The position numbers and the translations under genes were made by a program. The notes beneath the pieces were generated by a model. The model made no database searches, was not told the origin of the DNA, and worked only from the letters and a program-made list of their open reading frames with translations. This document shows positions 7,748-17,129 of a DNA stretch of 49,414 bases, piece by piece. Within the stretch, counting starts at the first letter, position 1; every line of letters starts with the position of its first letter. This stretch comes from a bacterium. GTDB taxonomy: Bacteria > Planctomycetota > Planctomycetia > Pirellulales > Pirellulaceae. Location of the stretch: NCBI GenBank assembly GCA_030430075.1, contig JAUIGN010000064.1, positions 1 to 49,414 on the forward strand, written 5' to 3'.

Positions 7748-9326
7748 GGTCCGTCCCCCTCGTCTCAAATGGCTTGCAGAGACCATAGCCGAAGTATCGA
7801 CCCGCCCCGAGAATCACTGGTCCCTGCACGGGCTCGGTAAACGAAATGCATGCGTGAACCATGTACCGCGCCCCAGTGCCGTTCTTGTCCGGGTAGGCTG
7901 GGAACCCGCCTCCTTGAGGTCGTGCCCTGGGGACTCCCCGCAAAAAGGCATTGTGGTTGATTGCGATATCATTTGGTTTCGGCAAGCCGATCCGCGCGCA
8001 TGCCGCGGTGACAATGTCACTGACTTCCTCCAACCACCGACCTCGCATATCACGTTTGGCCTTTGGGTAGCGGTCAAGTACGATCGGCGTAGCGGTTGCC
8101 CACAGACGTGAGGGCGTGGCAACGGTCCAAGTCTCTGACCGAAGTGCAATCGGCGCCGCCGATCTCGTTTCGGGACGCAACGTGACTTCCCCCAGTTTCC
8201 CGAGTCGTAATACGACCGGACGGTCCTCGCCCGTGAGCGGGTCATGAAGTAGTCGGCCAAGCAGCTTACCTCGCTCAGGCAACGGCACACTGCGGGGAAA
8301 CGCCAGAGCCATCCCGAGCAAATGACCATCGGCGTACGGGGCGTCAACGTATGGCAGAGGCAGGATCGCCAGATGTGCTGACTCTGACGGCGAGCCGTCG
8401 GGGGCATGGCCGCTAACCCACTCGGGGATCTCATCTTCGCAGCCAAATTGCGAGAGAATTGCCCGCCGTAGCGCGTACGACGTGCGGAGGGTTGTCTCAG
8501 AACTCAACACGGGGCCATCGTGTTGGGCAAGCACCAAGAGATGGTCGTCAAATTCGGTCCGCACCAAGGTCTCACCCGACCGGCCGGCGCACCGATACAC
8601 GGTTGTCAGGCGAGATTCCGGCCGCTGCGTCCGCGGAGTCACACCGCTAAAGCGTGCATCGAGCTCTTCCTTGAGTCTCTTTTTGGCCTTTCCTTTCGCA
8701 GCCGCAACCTGCCCGCTCAGTTCTGCATGAGCTGCAATCGCGTCTTCGTTGTAGGCCGCCTCGAGCCGAGCCAGCGCTCCGGGAAAGACGCGCCGCATCG
8801 GCTTGCCTCCGGTTGCGGTCTCGACCGCCTCCCAGACATCCAGAGAACCCGCCTCAAGGTTCGAGGCGTCGTCGATTAGCCACGCCTGAACCATCGAACT
8901 GGAGTGCCCGAGTCGTGAGACATTGCCCAGAATCGTAGCCAGTGCTGCCCGATATGTCTCGCACTGGTCTTCCCCATCCCAAACGTAGTAGATGCAATCC
9001 GCTTTCGGAACCACGGTCGGAAACGTCCTGGGCTGTCGCGATCTGAAATTCCCCAGCGATTCTGCTCCCTTTCCATCGTTCACCGGAACGAACGTGGTCA
9101 CAACCGAGCGTATCGACGCGGCGGATGCCAGCAGGCGCGGGGGCGGAAGCCGTTCAAACCATTCGAGGGCTGCCCGTTGTTCCTGGTTGCCTTTCGTCTC
9201 GAAGTAGGTCGCCGCCATCGCCATGAACAGCCGCATTGGGTGCGGTGGCCACTCGGGAGACTCGCGGTCGCTGGGGTCGGTCGCGACACACGTGCCTGTC
9301 AAGAAATGAACGCCAATAGCCCACAT
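7740..9326 (-). CDS. csb2: Csb2, Cas5-Cas6 fusion (GSU0054 family)
   Basis: A 528-aa type I-G signature protein combining Cas5 and Cas6 roles: crRNA maturation and binding of the 5' handle. The N-terminus, MWAIGVHFLTG...SPEWPPHPMRLFMAMAA, is typical of the GSU0054 family. A Lys/Arg-rich helix (about 210-225, AAKGKAKKRLKEEL) follows. The C-terminal RAMP-type glycine-rich loop is GAGRYFGYGLCKPF. Candidate catalytic His residues are in INHNAF and MVHACISF, but they cannot be assigned from sequence alone. It starts 4 bp after the csb1 stop, with its ribosome site (GGAGGG) inside the end of csb1, and overlaps cas3 by 8 bp. Confidence 0.93.
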   Translation of the reverse strand: MWAIGVHFLTGTCVATDPSDRESPEWPPHPMRLFMAMAATYFETKGNQEQRAALEWFERLPPPRLLASAASIRSVVTTFVPVNDGKGAESLGNFRSRQPRTFPTVVPKADCIYYVWDGEDQCETYRAALATILGNVSRLGHSSSMVQAWLIDDASNLEAGSLDVWEAVETATGGKPMRRVFPGALARLEAAYNEDAIAAHAELSGQVAAAKGKAKKRLKEELDARFSGVTPRTQRPESRLTTVYRCAGRSGETLVRTEFDDHLLVLAQHDGPVLSSETTLRTSYALRRAILSQFGCEDEIPEWVSGHAPDGSPSESAHLAILPLPYVDAPYADGHLLGMALAFPRSVPLPERGKLLGRLLHDPLTGEDRPVVLRLGKLGEVTLRPETRSAAPIALRSETWTVATPSRLWATATPIVLDRYPKAKRDMRGRWLEEVSDIVTAACARIGLPKPNDIAINHNAFLRGVPRARPQGGGFPAYPDKNGTGARYMVHACISFTEPVQGPVILGAGRYFGYGLCKPFETRGTDRG

Positions 9327-9330
9327 CTGC

Positions 9331-10497
9331 CTAGCCCTCCGTTTCGCGGGTCGCAGCCAACTGCTGGCTTCGCTGCAACAGTTCCACGAACTTCTCCGAT
9401 GGCTTCAACTCGATCGGATCGGTGCGCCAGGGAAGTCCGGCCTTGGTCGCGGCGTCGATCGCCCCATCCAGTAATCCGATGGCCTCATCGACCGACAACG
9501 TGAAGCACACAGGTTCTTCACCCGGCGTGCCAAGCAACTCCCATCGAACTGGCTCGGTGGGCCACAACAGACAGCGGCTACGCAGATCGTAGCCGGCTTC
9601 CGCAGCCAAGGTCGCCGCACACAGGCCCAATGCGGCAAGCACCGTCCGTGCCGCATCATCCACTTCAACCGACAGGTCGCCTTCAACCGGAAAGCGCAGT
9701 CGCCGGAGCCCGGGAAGTGAGATGACGGTCGTTTGAAGGGCGTAGCGAATCGTCACCCCACCTGCGGCAATGTCTGGTGGAATGTTTCCGTGATTGATTT
9801 CCGAAGGAGAAACGGCCCCCTTCACCTTCTTGCCTGATGCGTTTTCCCAGCTTCCATCTTTCGCCTTGACGACTTGAGCACCGGCACGAATCTCGAGCGG
9901 ATCAATTCTGCTCGAAGTTCGAACGCCGATGCGGGCATCATAGCCAATGACCTCGGACGTGATTGCGCGTGCGAACTTGGCACCGAGGCCTCCCTTCGGG
10001 CCTGTCGAATCCCACATGCCAAACAGGAGGGCGGTCGGACACACATCGAACAGCGGTGTCGCGTTCGCGAGGCTCACCTGGTCAATTCGCCGACCGATCT
10101 CCGAGGCCCGAAACGCCTCACCATCGAGTGTGCTGTCTCGTAGGATCGCGTCGGCAACGCGATGCGGCACCTGCAAGCTGCTAATGCGCCCGACCTGATC
10201 GATCAGGTCTTCTGCACGAAAGTCTACGACCAGCAGTGGGATTGAGATCTGCTGGCGATCAACGGCCGCCTGCAATGCGTCTTCCATCCGATTTGCTTGC
10301 GATTGGACGGAATCGAGCAAGACGCATTTGACCGCAGCCCCTGTCTCCGGGTCGAATCGTTCCTCCTCGGCGTACTTGGAATCGAGGTAGGTGGGCGGGA
10401 AGACTTTGTCGCCCTCGCCGCCAGCGGGCTGCAGCGTGGTACGCGAACGAATTGCCGCGCCATGCCTTACCTGGTCCGTCAAATCCGAAAGTTTCAT
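9331..10497 (-). CDS. csb1: Csb1, Cas7 backbone subunit (GSU0053 family)
   Basis: A 388-aa Cas7-type protein that polymerises along the crRNA to form the type I-G Cascade backbone. Recognised by its N-terminal region (LTDQVRHGAAIRSRTTLQP, then GGEGDKVFPPTY and a VLLDSVQSQANRMEDAL segment) and the central GLGAKFARAITSEVIGYD stretch. The ATG at 10497 follows GGAGAG at good spacing. A 29-codon upstream extension of the frame lacks family features. First gene of the effector operon, 116 bp downstream of the WYL regulator on the same strand, so it may be transcribed with it or from a short intervening promoter. Confidence 0.94.
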   Translation of the reverse strand: MKLSDLTDQVRHGAAIRSRTTLQPAGGEGDKVFPPTYLDSKYAEEERFDPETGAAVKCVLLDSVQSQANRMEDALQAAVDRQQISIPLLVVDFRAEDLIDQVGRISSLQVPHRVADAILRDSTLDGEAFRASEIGRRIDQVSLANATPLFDVCPTALLFGMWDSTGPKGGLGAKFARAITSEVIGYDARIGVRTSSRIDPLEIRAGAQVVKAKDGSWENASGKKVKGAVSPSEINHGNIPPDIAAGGVTIRYALQTTVISLPGLRRLRFPVEGDLSVEVDDAARTVLAALGLCAATLAAEAGYDLRSRCLLWPTEPVRWELLGTPGEEPVCFTLSVDEAIGLLDGAIDAATKAGLPWRTDPIELKPSEKFVELLQRSQQLAATRETEG

Positions 10498-10613
10498 TAC
10501 TGCTCTCCTATGGGAACGGGTCATCATTGGTTTCCTCGACGAAGCGAAGGGGGGCTGCCGTTGCATCACACGACAATTCGTCATCCGATTCGTAGAGGCG
10601 AATGCTCCTTATT

Positions 10614-11651
10614 TCATTGATGCTGCGATGGCTGGACGCGATGAGCCGGTGAATTGCCGCTCGCTCGATTCGTGTAGCCATGCAGCGCAGCTTGCAGTTC
10701 ACGACACAGCTCACGGCGCAATTCCTCCGGCTCCAAAACCTCCGCGTGCCGTCCAAATCCTAGCACCCAGGCCTTGAGCTCTTTTGTACCGGAGAGCGTC
10801 AAGTGGACGAGAACGCTGCCGTCGCGTTGCGGATCGCATTGCTGGCTGTCATGCCATTGTGACTCCTGCACGTAGCGAGCCACCTCGGCCGAGAAACGGA
10901 TCGCGACCTTGACGTCGCCCGTCCCGTGATAGATCCCCAGCGAACCCTGCAAATACTGGGCTGCGTCAAAATCGGGTCGCCGAGTGAACGGCATCGAGTC
11001 AACTTGCGCCGACTCGATCCGGTTGACCTTCCAGGTACGAAACGCATTATCTTCCGGCTTGTAACCCAACAGGTAAAGCGTGTCGCGATAGCGGGCCAGG
11101 CCGTAGGGATGCACGTCATACGTAACCGGTTCGGTCGACCGCTGCGACTGGTAGGTAATGAAGACGACCTTGTGATCTTCAATGCCGATCAACAAATTAT
11201 CGATCGTCTCGGCGTGCGGCGCGTAGTTGCTGGCCCCGAAGCTGGTCTCGTGAAACGCCGCTGCAACGCGATCCAAGTATTTCAACGCCGGACGACCCAA
11301 GGTGGCCTCGATCTTGCGAAAGGCCGAGTCCGCCGCGGTCCAGACAAACGTGCCGGCCAGCGGCTGCAAGTAGCGCCGACCAAGGTACAGAGCCAAGGCC
11401 TCGTCAAAGGCAAAACTCAATCCCGGCACACGCGCTCCGGCCGGAATACGATACGACTTACTGCCGGACGCCCCGCGGACATCCTCCACTGGGAAGCCGG
11501 CGTCACGAAACACGGCAATGTCGCGGCGAATCGTCTTGGCGTTAACCTCCAGCTCCGCCGCCAATTCGGCAATCGTCCAGCCCGTCTGAGAGACACACAG
11601 CTTCTTCAACAGAATCCATTGCCGAACGAGTTGTGGCGAGCCTGTCGTCAT
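10614..11651 (-). CDS. HTH-WYL transcriptional regulator of the CRISPR locus
   Basis: A 345-aa regulator. An N-terminal winged helix-turn-helix (about 8-60) contains WTIAELAAELEVNAKTIRRD. A WYL domain follows at about 150-260 (KVVFITYQSQRSTEPVTYDVHP, then YLLGYKPEDNAFRTWKVNRIESA), then a C-terminal WCX-like region. WYL regulators bind nucleic acid or nucleotide ligands and frequently control phage-defence operons. This one sits immediately upstream of csb1 on the same strand and is the natural candidate to control the cas genes. Whether it activates or represses is unknown. The ATG at 11651 gives MTTGSPQLVRQW; 72 codons of open frame upstream look non-coding. Confidence 0.88.
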   Translation of the reverse strand: MTTGSPQLVRQWILLKKLCVSQTGWTIAELAAELEVNAKTIRRDIAVFRDAGFPVEDVRGASGSKSYRIPAGARVPGLSFAFDEALALYLGRRYLQPLAGTFVWTAADSAFRKIEATLGRPALKYLDRVAAAFHETSFGASNYAPHAETIDNLLIGIEDHKVVFITYQSQRSTEPVTYDVHPYGLARYRDTLYLLGYKPEDNAFRTWKVNRIESAQVDSMPFTRRPDFDAAQYLQGSLGIYHGTGDVKVAIRFSAEVARYVQESQWHDSQQCDPQRDGSVLVHLTLSGTKELKAWVLGFGRHAEVLEPEELRRELCRELQAALHGYTNRASGNSPAHRVQPSQHQ

Positions 11652-11986
11652 GACGCCCAAAGGAAGAACAAGAAAACAAGAAACACGGTTCGGCAGCATC
11701 GTAACCGTTGAGTTGGACAGATCATGTCCAACACTCGCCAGAAATACTGCCCTTGCTTGCAACGAATCACAAGCAACTTTCGCCACTTCAGGCAGTGCCG
11801 ACGTGCGGGAAGCAACGGATGTCACGTTCCCGCACGGTGCCTGACTGCACTTCGTCATGCACAGCATGACCTACAGAACCGCGAATGAACGCCCGCCGCA
11901 CAACGCGTTGATGCCGAGCAACGCATCATACCAATTTAGGGGGGGCACGCAAATTTACGCTCGGCAGGAACCGAGGGCTGATCGGG
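11652..11986. other. Intergenic region upstream of the WYL regulator
   Basis: No gene is seen. It must hold the promoter of the CRISPR regulator/effector operon (reading left) and the end of thrC. One copy of the dispersed palindrome lies inside it at 11854-11870. Confidence 0.6.
11854..11870 (+). repeat. Dispersed GTCATGC palindrome, copy C
   Basis: GTCATGC-ACA-GCATGAC followed by CTACAGAACC; the tail has one change from CTACGG. It lies between thrC and the WYL regulator. Confidence 0.85.
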
Positions 11987-13189
11987 TCAGTCGGGCAGCC
12001 GGTCGCTCGGCTGTAGCAAGCGTGGGTCGCTGGTGACGGTTTCCGGATACTTGATTCCGCACCCGGTGTTCAGCACGACCACCCGCTCGTCGGGACCGAG
12101 CCAGCCGTCGGCGAGCAGCTTCTGCGTCGCCGCCATGCAGGCGGCACCCTCAGGGCAGACGAACGTCCCTTCGGTCGTCGCCAACAGCGACTCCGCCGCC
12201 AACGTCGCTTCATCGGTAACCGCCACGGCACAACCGTCGGTCTTGTAGACGGCGTCGAGCACCAGGAAGTCGCCGATCGCTTTGGGAACGGTGATCCCGA
12301 AGGCACACGTGTGGGCGTTTTCCCAGAACTCGGATTCCGCCGCCCGTTGCTGCCAGGCACGCACAATCGGGGCACAGCCGGTTGCTTGAACTGCGACGAG
12401 CCGCGGCAACTCGCCACTGACCCATCCCATCTCCCGCAATTCGCACAACGCCTTGTAGATGCCGATCAGGCCGACGCCGCCGCCGGTCGGATACAACACG
12501 ACATCGGGCATCTCCCATCCGAACTGTTCGGCGAGCTCCAACCCCATCGTCTTCTTGCCTTCAATCCGGTACGGCTCCTTGAGGGTGCTCGCGTCGTACC
12601 AGCCGCGTTCGCCGATCGCCTGTCCCACGATCTTGCCCGCGTCGCTGATGAGCCCATCCACGAGGAAGAGTCGAGCCCCCGCGATCGCGCATTCGCTGCG
12701 AGGAATGGCGGGGGCGTCCTTCGGCATCACGATCACCGCTGCGATTCCCGCCTTCGCGCAATAGAGGGCCCACGCACCGCCGGCGTTGCCGTTGGTCGGC
12801 ATGGCCAGCGTCGTTACACCCAGTTCCTTGGCGCGAGATACCCCGACCGCCGCACCGCGCGCTTTGAAGCTGCCGGAAGGGATGATCCCTTCGTCCTTCA
12901 AGTAGAGATGCGACATGCCGATCCGCGTTCCCAGACGCTCCAACTTCAACAGCGGTGTCATTCCCTCGCCCAAGCTGACGATGTTCTCCTCGGCGATGAC
13001 CGGCAGCAGTTCGCGGTATCGCCAAAGATCGGGCGGGCGAGCGGCGACGTCCGACTTGCTCATCCTGGCGGCGACCGCCGCGAGGTCGTATTTGACGAGC
13101 AACGGGCTACCACAAGAACAGAGCTGATGCGGCTGCTCGGTGTCGTACTTCGTAAGACATTTGGGACATTCCAGGTGGCTGGCGAACAC
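11987..13189 (-). CDS. thrC: Threonine synthase
   Basis: A 400-aa PLP-dependent enzyme converting O-phosphohomoserine to threonine. The N-terminal zinc ribbon (Cys8, Cys11, Cys24, Cys26) is typical of one threonine synthase class. The PLP lysine is Lys109 in PSGSFKARG, the substrate segment is MPTNGNAGGAWA, and the phosphate-binding glycine loop is PTGGGVGLIG. The proposed GTG start at 13189 has GGAG 8 nt upstream and begins just before the zinc ribbon. The frame is open 58 codons further upstream but that part looks non-coding. It appears monocistronic. Confidence 0.9.
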   Translation of the reverse strand: MFASHLECPKCLTKYDTEQPHQLCSCGSPLLVKYDLAAVAARMSKSDVAARPPDLWRYRELLPVIAEENIVSLGEGMTPLLKLERLGTRIGMSHLYLKDEGIIPSGSFKARGAAVGVSRAKELGVTTLAMPTNGNAGGAWALYCAKAGIAAVIVMPKDAPAIPRSECAIAGARLFLVDGLISDAGKIVGQAIGERGWYDASTLKEPYRIEGKKTMGLELAEQFGWEMPDVVLYPTGGGVGLIGIYKALCELREMGWVSGELPRLVAVQATGCAPIVRAWQQRAAESEFWENAHTCAFGITVPKAIGDFLVLDAVYKTDGCAVAVTDEATLAAESLLATTEGTFVCPEGAACMAATQKLLADGWLGPDERVVVLNTGCGIKYPETVTSDPRLLQPSDRLPD

Positions 13190-13513
13190 TAACGGGTCTC
13201 CGTGTTGGTGCTGATGCGACGGCACGACGCGGGGCAACTCGCTGAATTGCGGTCGCGTATAACCTAACGTGGCAGGGCTACATCCCAAGAGGGAGCGTGG
13301 CAAATTCTGGTTCGCTCCCGCTGGTCGCTCCCGAGAAATCCGCGCACCGTGCGCCTGGCACAAGCTAAGACTCTACCACGTCTCCGGGCTGGCCGCCGCC
13401 CCTGCCGGCGCGGCCGATTCCCGTGGTTCGTGCAATGATGGGCCAGTGCCGGCTGGGCGGTGCCTCCGCCGGGGCGGAAGGTCTTGCGCCCGGTCGTTCA
13501 GGAAGCGGTCGGG
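13190..13513. other. Intergenic region upstream of thrC
   Basis: A 324 bp stretch between the thrC start and the cysI stop, both on the minus strand. It must contain the thrC promoter. No structured RNA, terminator or repeat was recognised. Confidence 0.5.
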
Positions 13514-15313
13514 TCACTCGCCCCCGGCCTGCGCGCCGTCACCACGCTGCAATCCGTCAACGCCAACACGATTGCAGAAGTCTCCCAAGGTTTCGCCCTC
13601 GCGGTGGTCTCGCTTGTAGGAACGCAGGAGCGGCTGAAGTTCCTGCACCACCTGGCTCGCCGGGACCAGATCCTTGTACGGCACGTTCAAACGGGTTCCG
13701 ATCAAGTTGCCGCCGACGAAGATCATGTACTTCCCCTCGCCCGACTTCCCATCAACGCTGCGGCCGACAAGACCAATGTCCGCATTGTACGGCCGAGCAC
13801 ATCCGTTGGGGCAACCGGTCACCCGCACGGTAAACTCGCGGTCCGCCAGACCGAGCCGAGCGACCTCCGCTTCCAATTCCGTGACGAGCACCGGCATCAC
13901 GCGTTCACTCTCGGTGATCGCCAGACCGCATGTCGGCAAGGCGGGGCAGGCGAAGGCGAAACGACGAACATTGCTGATCCGGTCAACGGTCGCGACGCCG
14001 TGTTCGGCCAGCACTTGATCGACCTCGGGCCGCTGTGATTCGCTCAGATCACAGAGCAGAATATTCTGTTGGGCGGTCAGTCGCACAGGGGATCCGAAAC
14101 GGGTGAAGATCTCGCGGAGCGCGGTCTTGAGCCGGACGTCGCCTTCGTCCTTGACCCGGCCGTTCTCGATCGGAACGCCCACAAACCAGTTGCCGTCACC
14201 TTGTGCGTGCCAGCCCAGGTGGTCGTGATGCCGCGTCACATCAGCCGGATGTGGCTCCGCCAAGGGCCGCGGTACGGTCTGCGGGCCGACACCGCAAATG
14301 GACTCGGCCTGCGCCAGGTATTCCTCGACCTTCGCCTTGAACCTGGCCAGGCCCCAGTCATGAATCAGGTACTTCATGCGAGCTTGCCGGCGATTCGCCC
14401 GGTTGCCGAAATCCCGCTGGACCAACACGATCGCGGTAACGACGGGTAGAACGTGCTCCGGCCGCACAAAAGCCATCCGCCTCGCCAGGGCTGGGAAGCA
14501 GCGATCGTCGCTTGGCGTCGTCCCCAGGCCGCCGCCCACCAGCACGTTGAAGCCGGAAAGCGAGTCGCCGTCCGTGACCGCCAGCAGCCCGACATCCTGC
14601 GCATAGACGTCGACGCAGTTATCGTCACAAAGCGCCATCCCGACCTTGAACTTGCGGGGCAGATAGGTGTTCCCGTAAATCGGTTCGACATCGGCCGACT
14701 CCGGCGCGGCGGCGACCCGCTGCCGGTCGCCCGTCACCGGGTCCTGGACCCAGATCTCATGATAGGCCCTTGTCCGCGGGCGAAGATGGTCGGCAATCGC
14801 ATCCGTGTGCCGCTGCAGTTCGTCACGGATCGAATTGTGCCGCCACGGCGCCGGGCAGCAAACCACATTTCGCGATACGTCGCCGCAAGCGGATTGCGTG
14901 GAAAGCTTGATCTCGTTGATCCGTCGGATAGTGGCCCACAGGTTGGACTTGACGACACCGTGCAACTGAATCCCTTGGCGAGTCGTAATTCGCAAGGTCC
15001 CGTCACCAAACTCGTCGGCGATCTCCAGTTCACCCAGAAACTGGTCGGCAGTCATCTTGCCGCCCGGAATCCGGTTGCGAACCATGAACATGTATTCCTT
15101 GCCGAGCCCCTGACGGCGCCGTTCCTTGCGCGAATCGCGATTGTCCTGCTGGTAGGTGCCATGGAACTTCAGCAACTTGGTCGTCGCGTCGCTAACGTGA
15201 TCCGATGCACTGGCCAGTTCTTCGACGATCGATCCGCGCAGGCCGGCACTCGCCTCCTTGATGGTTTCGACCTTGGACTTGTTTTCCGCGTTTCCAGCCA
15301 TTCCGTTTTTCAC
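13514..15313 (-). CDS. cysI: Siroheme-[4Fe-4S] sulfite (or nitrite) reductase
   Basis: A 599-aa assimilatory reductase carrying out the six-electron reduction of sulfite to sulfide. The two siroheme/Fe-S motifs are intact: Cys456-x5-Cys462 (ACPALPTCGL) and Cys501-x3-Cys505 (GCPNGCARP). Substrate-binding Arg/Lys lie in TRQGIQLH, CGDVSRNVVCCP and YLPRKFKV. It has the usual two ferredoxin-like repeats with hemoprotein cores. The length and motifs match the CysI/ferredoxin-sulfite reductase family. Nitrite reductase cannot be fully excluded, but the full-length similarity favours sulfite. No flavoprotein partner (CysJ) is in the window. The GTG at 15313 is close behind AGGGA; an in-frame ATG at 15301 is an alternative. 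Confidence 0.88.
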   Translation of the reverse strand: MKNGMAGNAENKSKVETIKEASAGLRGSIVEELASASDHVSDATTKLLKFHGTYQQDNRDSRKERRRQGLGKEYMFMVRNRIPGGKMTADQFLGELEIADEFGDGTLRITTRQGIQLHGVVKSNLWATIRRINEIKLSTQSACGDVSRNVVCCPAPWRHNSIRDELQRHTDAIADHLRPRTRAYHEIWVQDPVTGDRQRVAAAPESADVEPIYGNTYLPRKFKVGMALCDDNCVDVYAQDVGLLAVTDGDSLSGFNVLVGGGLGTTPSDDRCFPALARRMAFVRPEHVLPVVTAIVLVQRDFGNRANRRQARMKYLIHDWGLARFKAKVEEYLAQAESICGVGPQTVPRPLAEPHPADVTRHHDHLGWHAQGDGNWFVGVPIENGRVKDEGDVRLKTALREIFTRFGSPVRLTAQQNILLCDLSESQRPEVDQVLAEHGVATVDRISNVRRFAFACPALPTCGLAITESERVMPVLVTELEAEVARLGLADREFTVRVTGCPNGCARPYNADIGLVGRSVDGKSGEGKYMIFVGGNLIGTRLNVPYKDLVPASQVVQELQPLLRSYKRDHREGETLGDFCNRVGVDGLQRGDGAQAGGE

Positions 15314-15756
15314 ATTCCCTGTGGTTCACATTGATTGACTTGTTCGCTGTCGCGAGGAGACTCGTCACTGTCGCGTGGGGACGCTGTGCGTCCGCCCGCC
15401 AGCCGCTTGCAACGCGCCCGTCCCCTGTGTCCCACGGTACCCCCGACCGGCAAGACAACCAAGACCGCGCGGGCCGCATCCCCGTCGCATGCCGCGCCGG
15501 TACCGAACCAATGCTGGGGTACCGGCCGGCAGGCAGCGCCAACGAAGCAAGCGCAAGATAGCACGATGACCGCCGGTCGCCCAGGCCGACATGCTGCTCG
15601 AAAGGGCGATCGGGACCACCGGCAGCCAGGCACACCGTCACCCAGGCGAACGGGGGCACGGGGGCACGGGGGCACGGGATACCAGAGAGTGCGTCGCCGG
15701 CCGCGTCCACCAACTCGGCCGACGACGCCTGTTGCCCTACCTGCTTCCTTCGCAGT
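15314..15756. other. Intergenic region between cysI and the DUF3365 gene
   Basis: 443 bp without a convincing gene. It must include the cysI promoter (minus strand). Near 15650-15680 there is a short G-rich tandem, GGGGGCAC repeated three times. No other structure is seen. Confidence 0.5.
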
Positions 15757-16311
15757 TCATTCGATCGGCACGATGTAACTGATCGCACCGATCGGTTCGC
15801 CTTCCTTCGCGTCAGCATAGTGTTCGTGGCACATGACACATTTCTTCATCACCACGGGCACGGGCGTGACGGTTCGCAACTGGGGCTTGCCATCGATGCG
15901 CACGACCTTCTCGTGCAACTTCGCGCCCGCCTTGAGCCGCTTGATCGCCTCCCGTTCGAAATCGTCCCTGGCCACGTTCTCTTCATCGTATGGCTGGCCC
16001 GTCGCATCGATCAATCGGATCTTGTTGTCGCTCGACTTGGAAATATTGTCGAACAGCAGCACCGCGGCACTGCCCGCGGCAAAGTCCGACTCGTCATGAA
16101 CGTACTTGCTGGTGATCAGTACGACTGTCTGTTTGAAAATATTGTCCAGGTTTTTCGTTATCTTGCGAGAACGTTCAACCGCCGCCTTGTCGACCTTTGT
16201 CGCAGCTTCCTTCTCTGCGGCATGGACCCGTTGTTGGTCGCTGAATGCCGTGACGGAAACCATGGCCAGCGTCGCGGCCGCACCGAGTGTGATCATCAAC
16301 GGTTTCTTCAT
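15757..16311 (-). CDS. Secreted DUF3365 (Tll0287-like) haem-binding sensor-type protein
   Basis: A 184-aa protein with a cleavable Sec-type signal (about 1-32, hydrophobic core GAAATLAMVSVTAF). The DUF3365 domain has the tail motif KKCVMCHEHY, whose CxxCH (Cys158, Cys161, His162) attaches a c-type haem. DUF3365 domains occur alone or in sensor kinases and are suspected to bind haem for redox or gas sensing. It is intact and short, with no output domain, and is likely periplasmic. AGGAG stands upstream of the ATG. It is co-oriented with cysI but 440 bp away, so a functional link is only suggestive. Confidence 0.87.
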   Translation of the reverse strand: MKKPLMITLGAAATLAMVSVTAFSDQQRVHAAEKEAATKVDKAAVERSRKITKNLDNIFKQTVVLITSKYVHDESDFAAGSAAVLLFDNISKSSDNKIRLIDATGQPYDEENVARDDFEREAIKRLKAGAKLHEKVVRIDGKPQLRTVTPVPVVMKKCVMCHEHYADAKEGEPIGAISYIVPIE

Positions 16312-16866
16312 TGCTACTCCTAGGAAAATAAGGGTGAAGACCTGCGTGGTGGGTATCGTTCTGTCGAGGATGGTCCCGTCGAGCTTTGGGCCGCTGGCAG
16401 TGGTGGGGCTGGGTTGGGTCGGCTTGCCGACAAGTGGGTTGTGAAACGGGCACTACGAGGGTCGACGATGGCGGGCCGGCTGTTCTGGTGAGGCTGCTTC
16501 GATGCTTCCTTGGGCGGCCGCTTCGCAGCAAACAGGCTAAATACGTATTTGTTATGCGTATTTTGTAACGAACAGCGGACCGGATGTCAATTGTTCGTGT
16601 TGAGCAACCCGGCACCCGACCGTTGCATTCGCGCCCCGTCACGGCTGGAGTGCGGCGTCCAACGTCCGACGATCAGGAAGTGCCAAAAGCCGTTTCGCCT
16701 CAGAGAAGGGCGTGCTGTGCGTGCCGATTCGCCGCGGGTAAACCGGAGCCGGCCGGCTGGTGGACCGCCGTGTGATCGAGGAGGTGACTGATGTGGTGAC
16801 TGATGTGGCGACTGAGGCACAGTATGGTTGATTACTTGCTTCCTGGGCGTCTAAGATCGGTGGGAA
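16312..16866. other. Divergent intergenic region, AT-rich operator-like island
   Basis: Non-coding region between the divergent DUF3365 and dehydrogenase genes. It contains the AT-rich palindrome listed at 16539-16563 and, near 16783-16812, 2.5 copies of the 12 bp unit GTGACTGATGTG. No gene is visible. Confidence 0.55.
16539..16563. promoter_or_regulatory. Candidate operator: AAATACGTATTT palindrome with a second half-site
   Basis: A perfect 12 bp palindrome, AAATACGTATTT (16539-16550), is followed by another CGTATTT (16557-16563), so CGTATTT repeats at a 13 bp spacing. It is a strikingly AT-rich island in GC-rich DNA between two divergent genes. It may be a promoter/operator; the regulator is unknown. 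Confidence 0.4.
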
Positions 16867-17098
16867 TTGGAGACCTTCGGTCGGCGGTTTCGGCGGGGTC
16901 AGAGACCCGCGCCGAGCAGGTGGCCCGTGCCGAACACTTGGACCCGTGCCGAGCAGCTGGGCCCGCGCCGAGCAGGTGGGCCCGTGCCGAGCACTTGGAC
17001 CCGGGCCGTGCAGGTGGACCCGCGCCGAGGAGGTGGACCCGTGCCGAGCACTTGGACCCGCGCCGAATACTTGGACCCGGGCCGAGCAGGCGGGTCGG
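16867..17098 (+). repeat. Head-plus-tandem repeat element, copy 1 (19 bp units)
   Basis: A head beginning TTGGAGACCTTCGGTCGGCG (16867) runs through CGGCGGGGTC to GACCCGCGCCGAGCAGG. It is followed by about nine degenerate units of 19 bp (consensus GACCCGTGCCGAGCACTTG). It ends about 30 bp before the dehydrogenase start. The same head is at 22821 (plus) and at 43902 reading left (minus). Confidence 0.85.
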
Positions 17099-17129
17099 AA
17101 AAAAGCGTCGAGCGGGAGGACAAAGATCG

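Noticed and set aside
16803..17129. 109-residue N-terminal extension of the dehydrogenase with repeated RAEHLDP
   Set aside because: It translates the tandem repeat element. A good ribosome site precedes the ATG at 17130.
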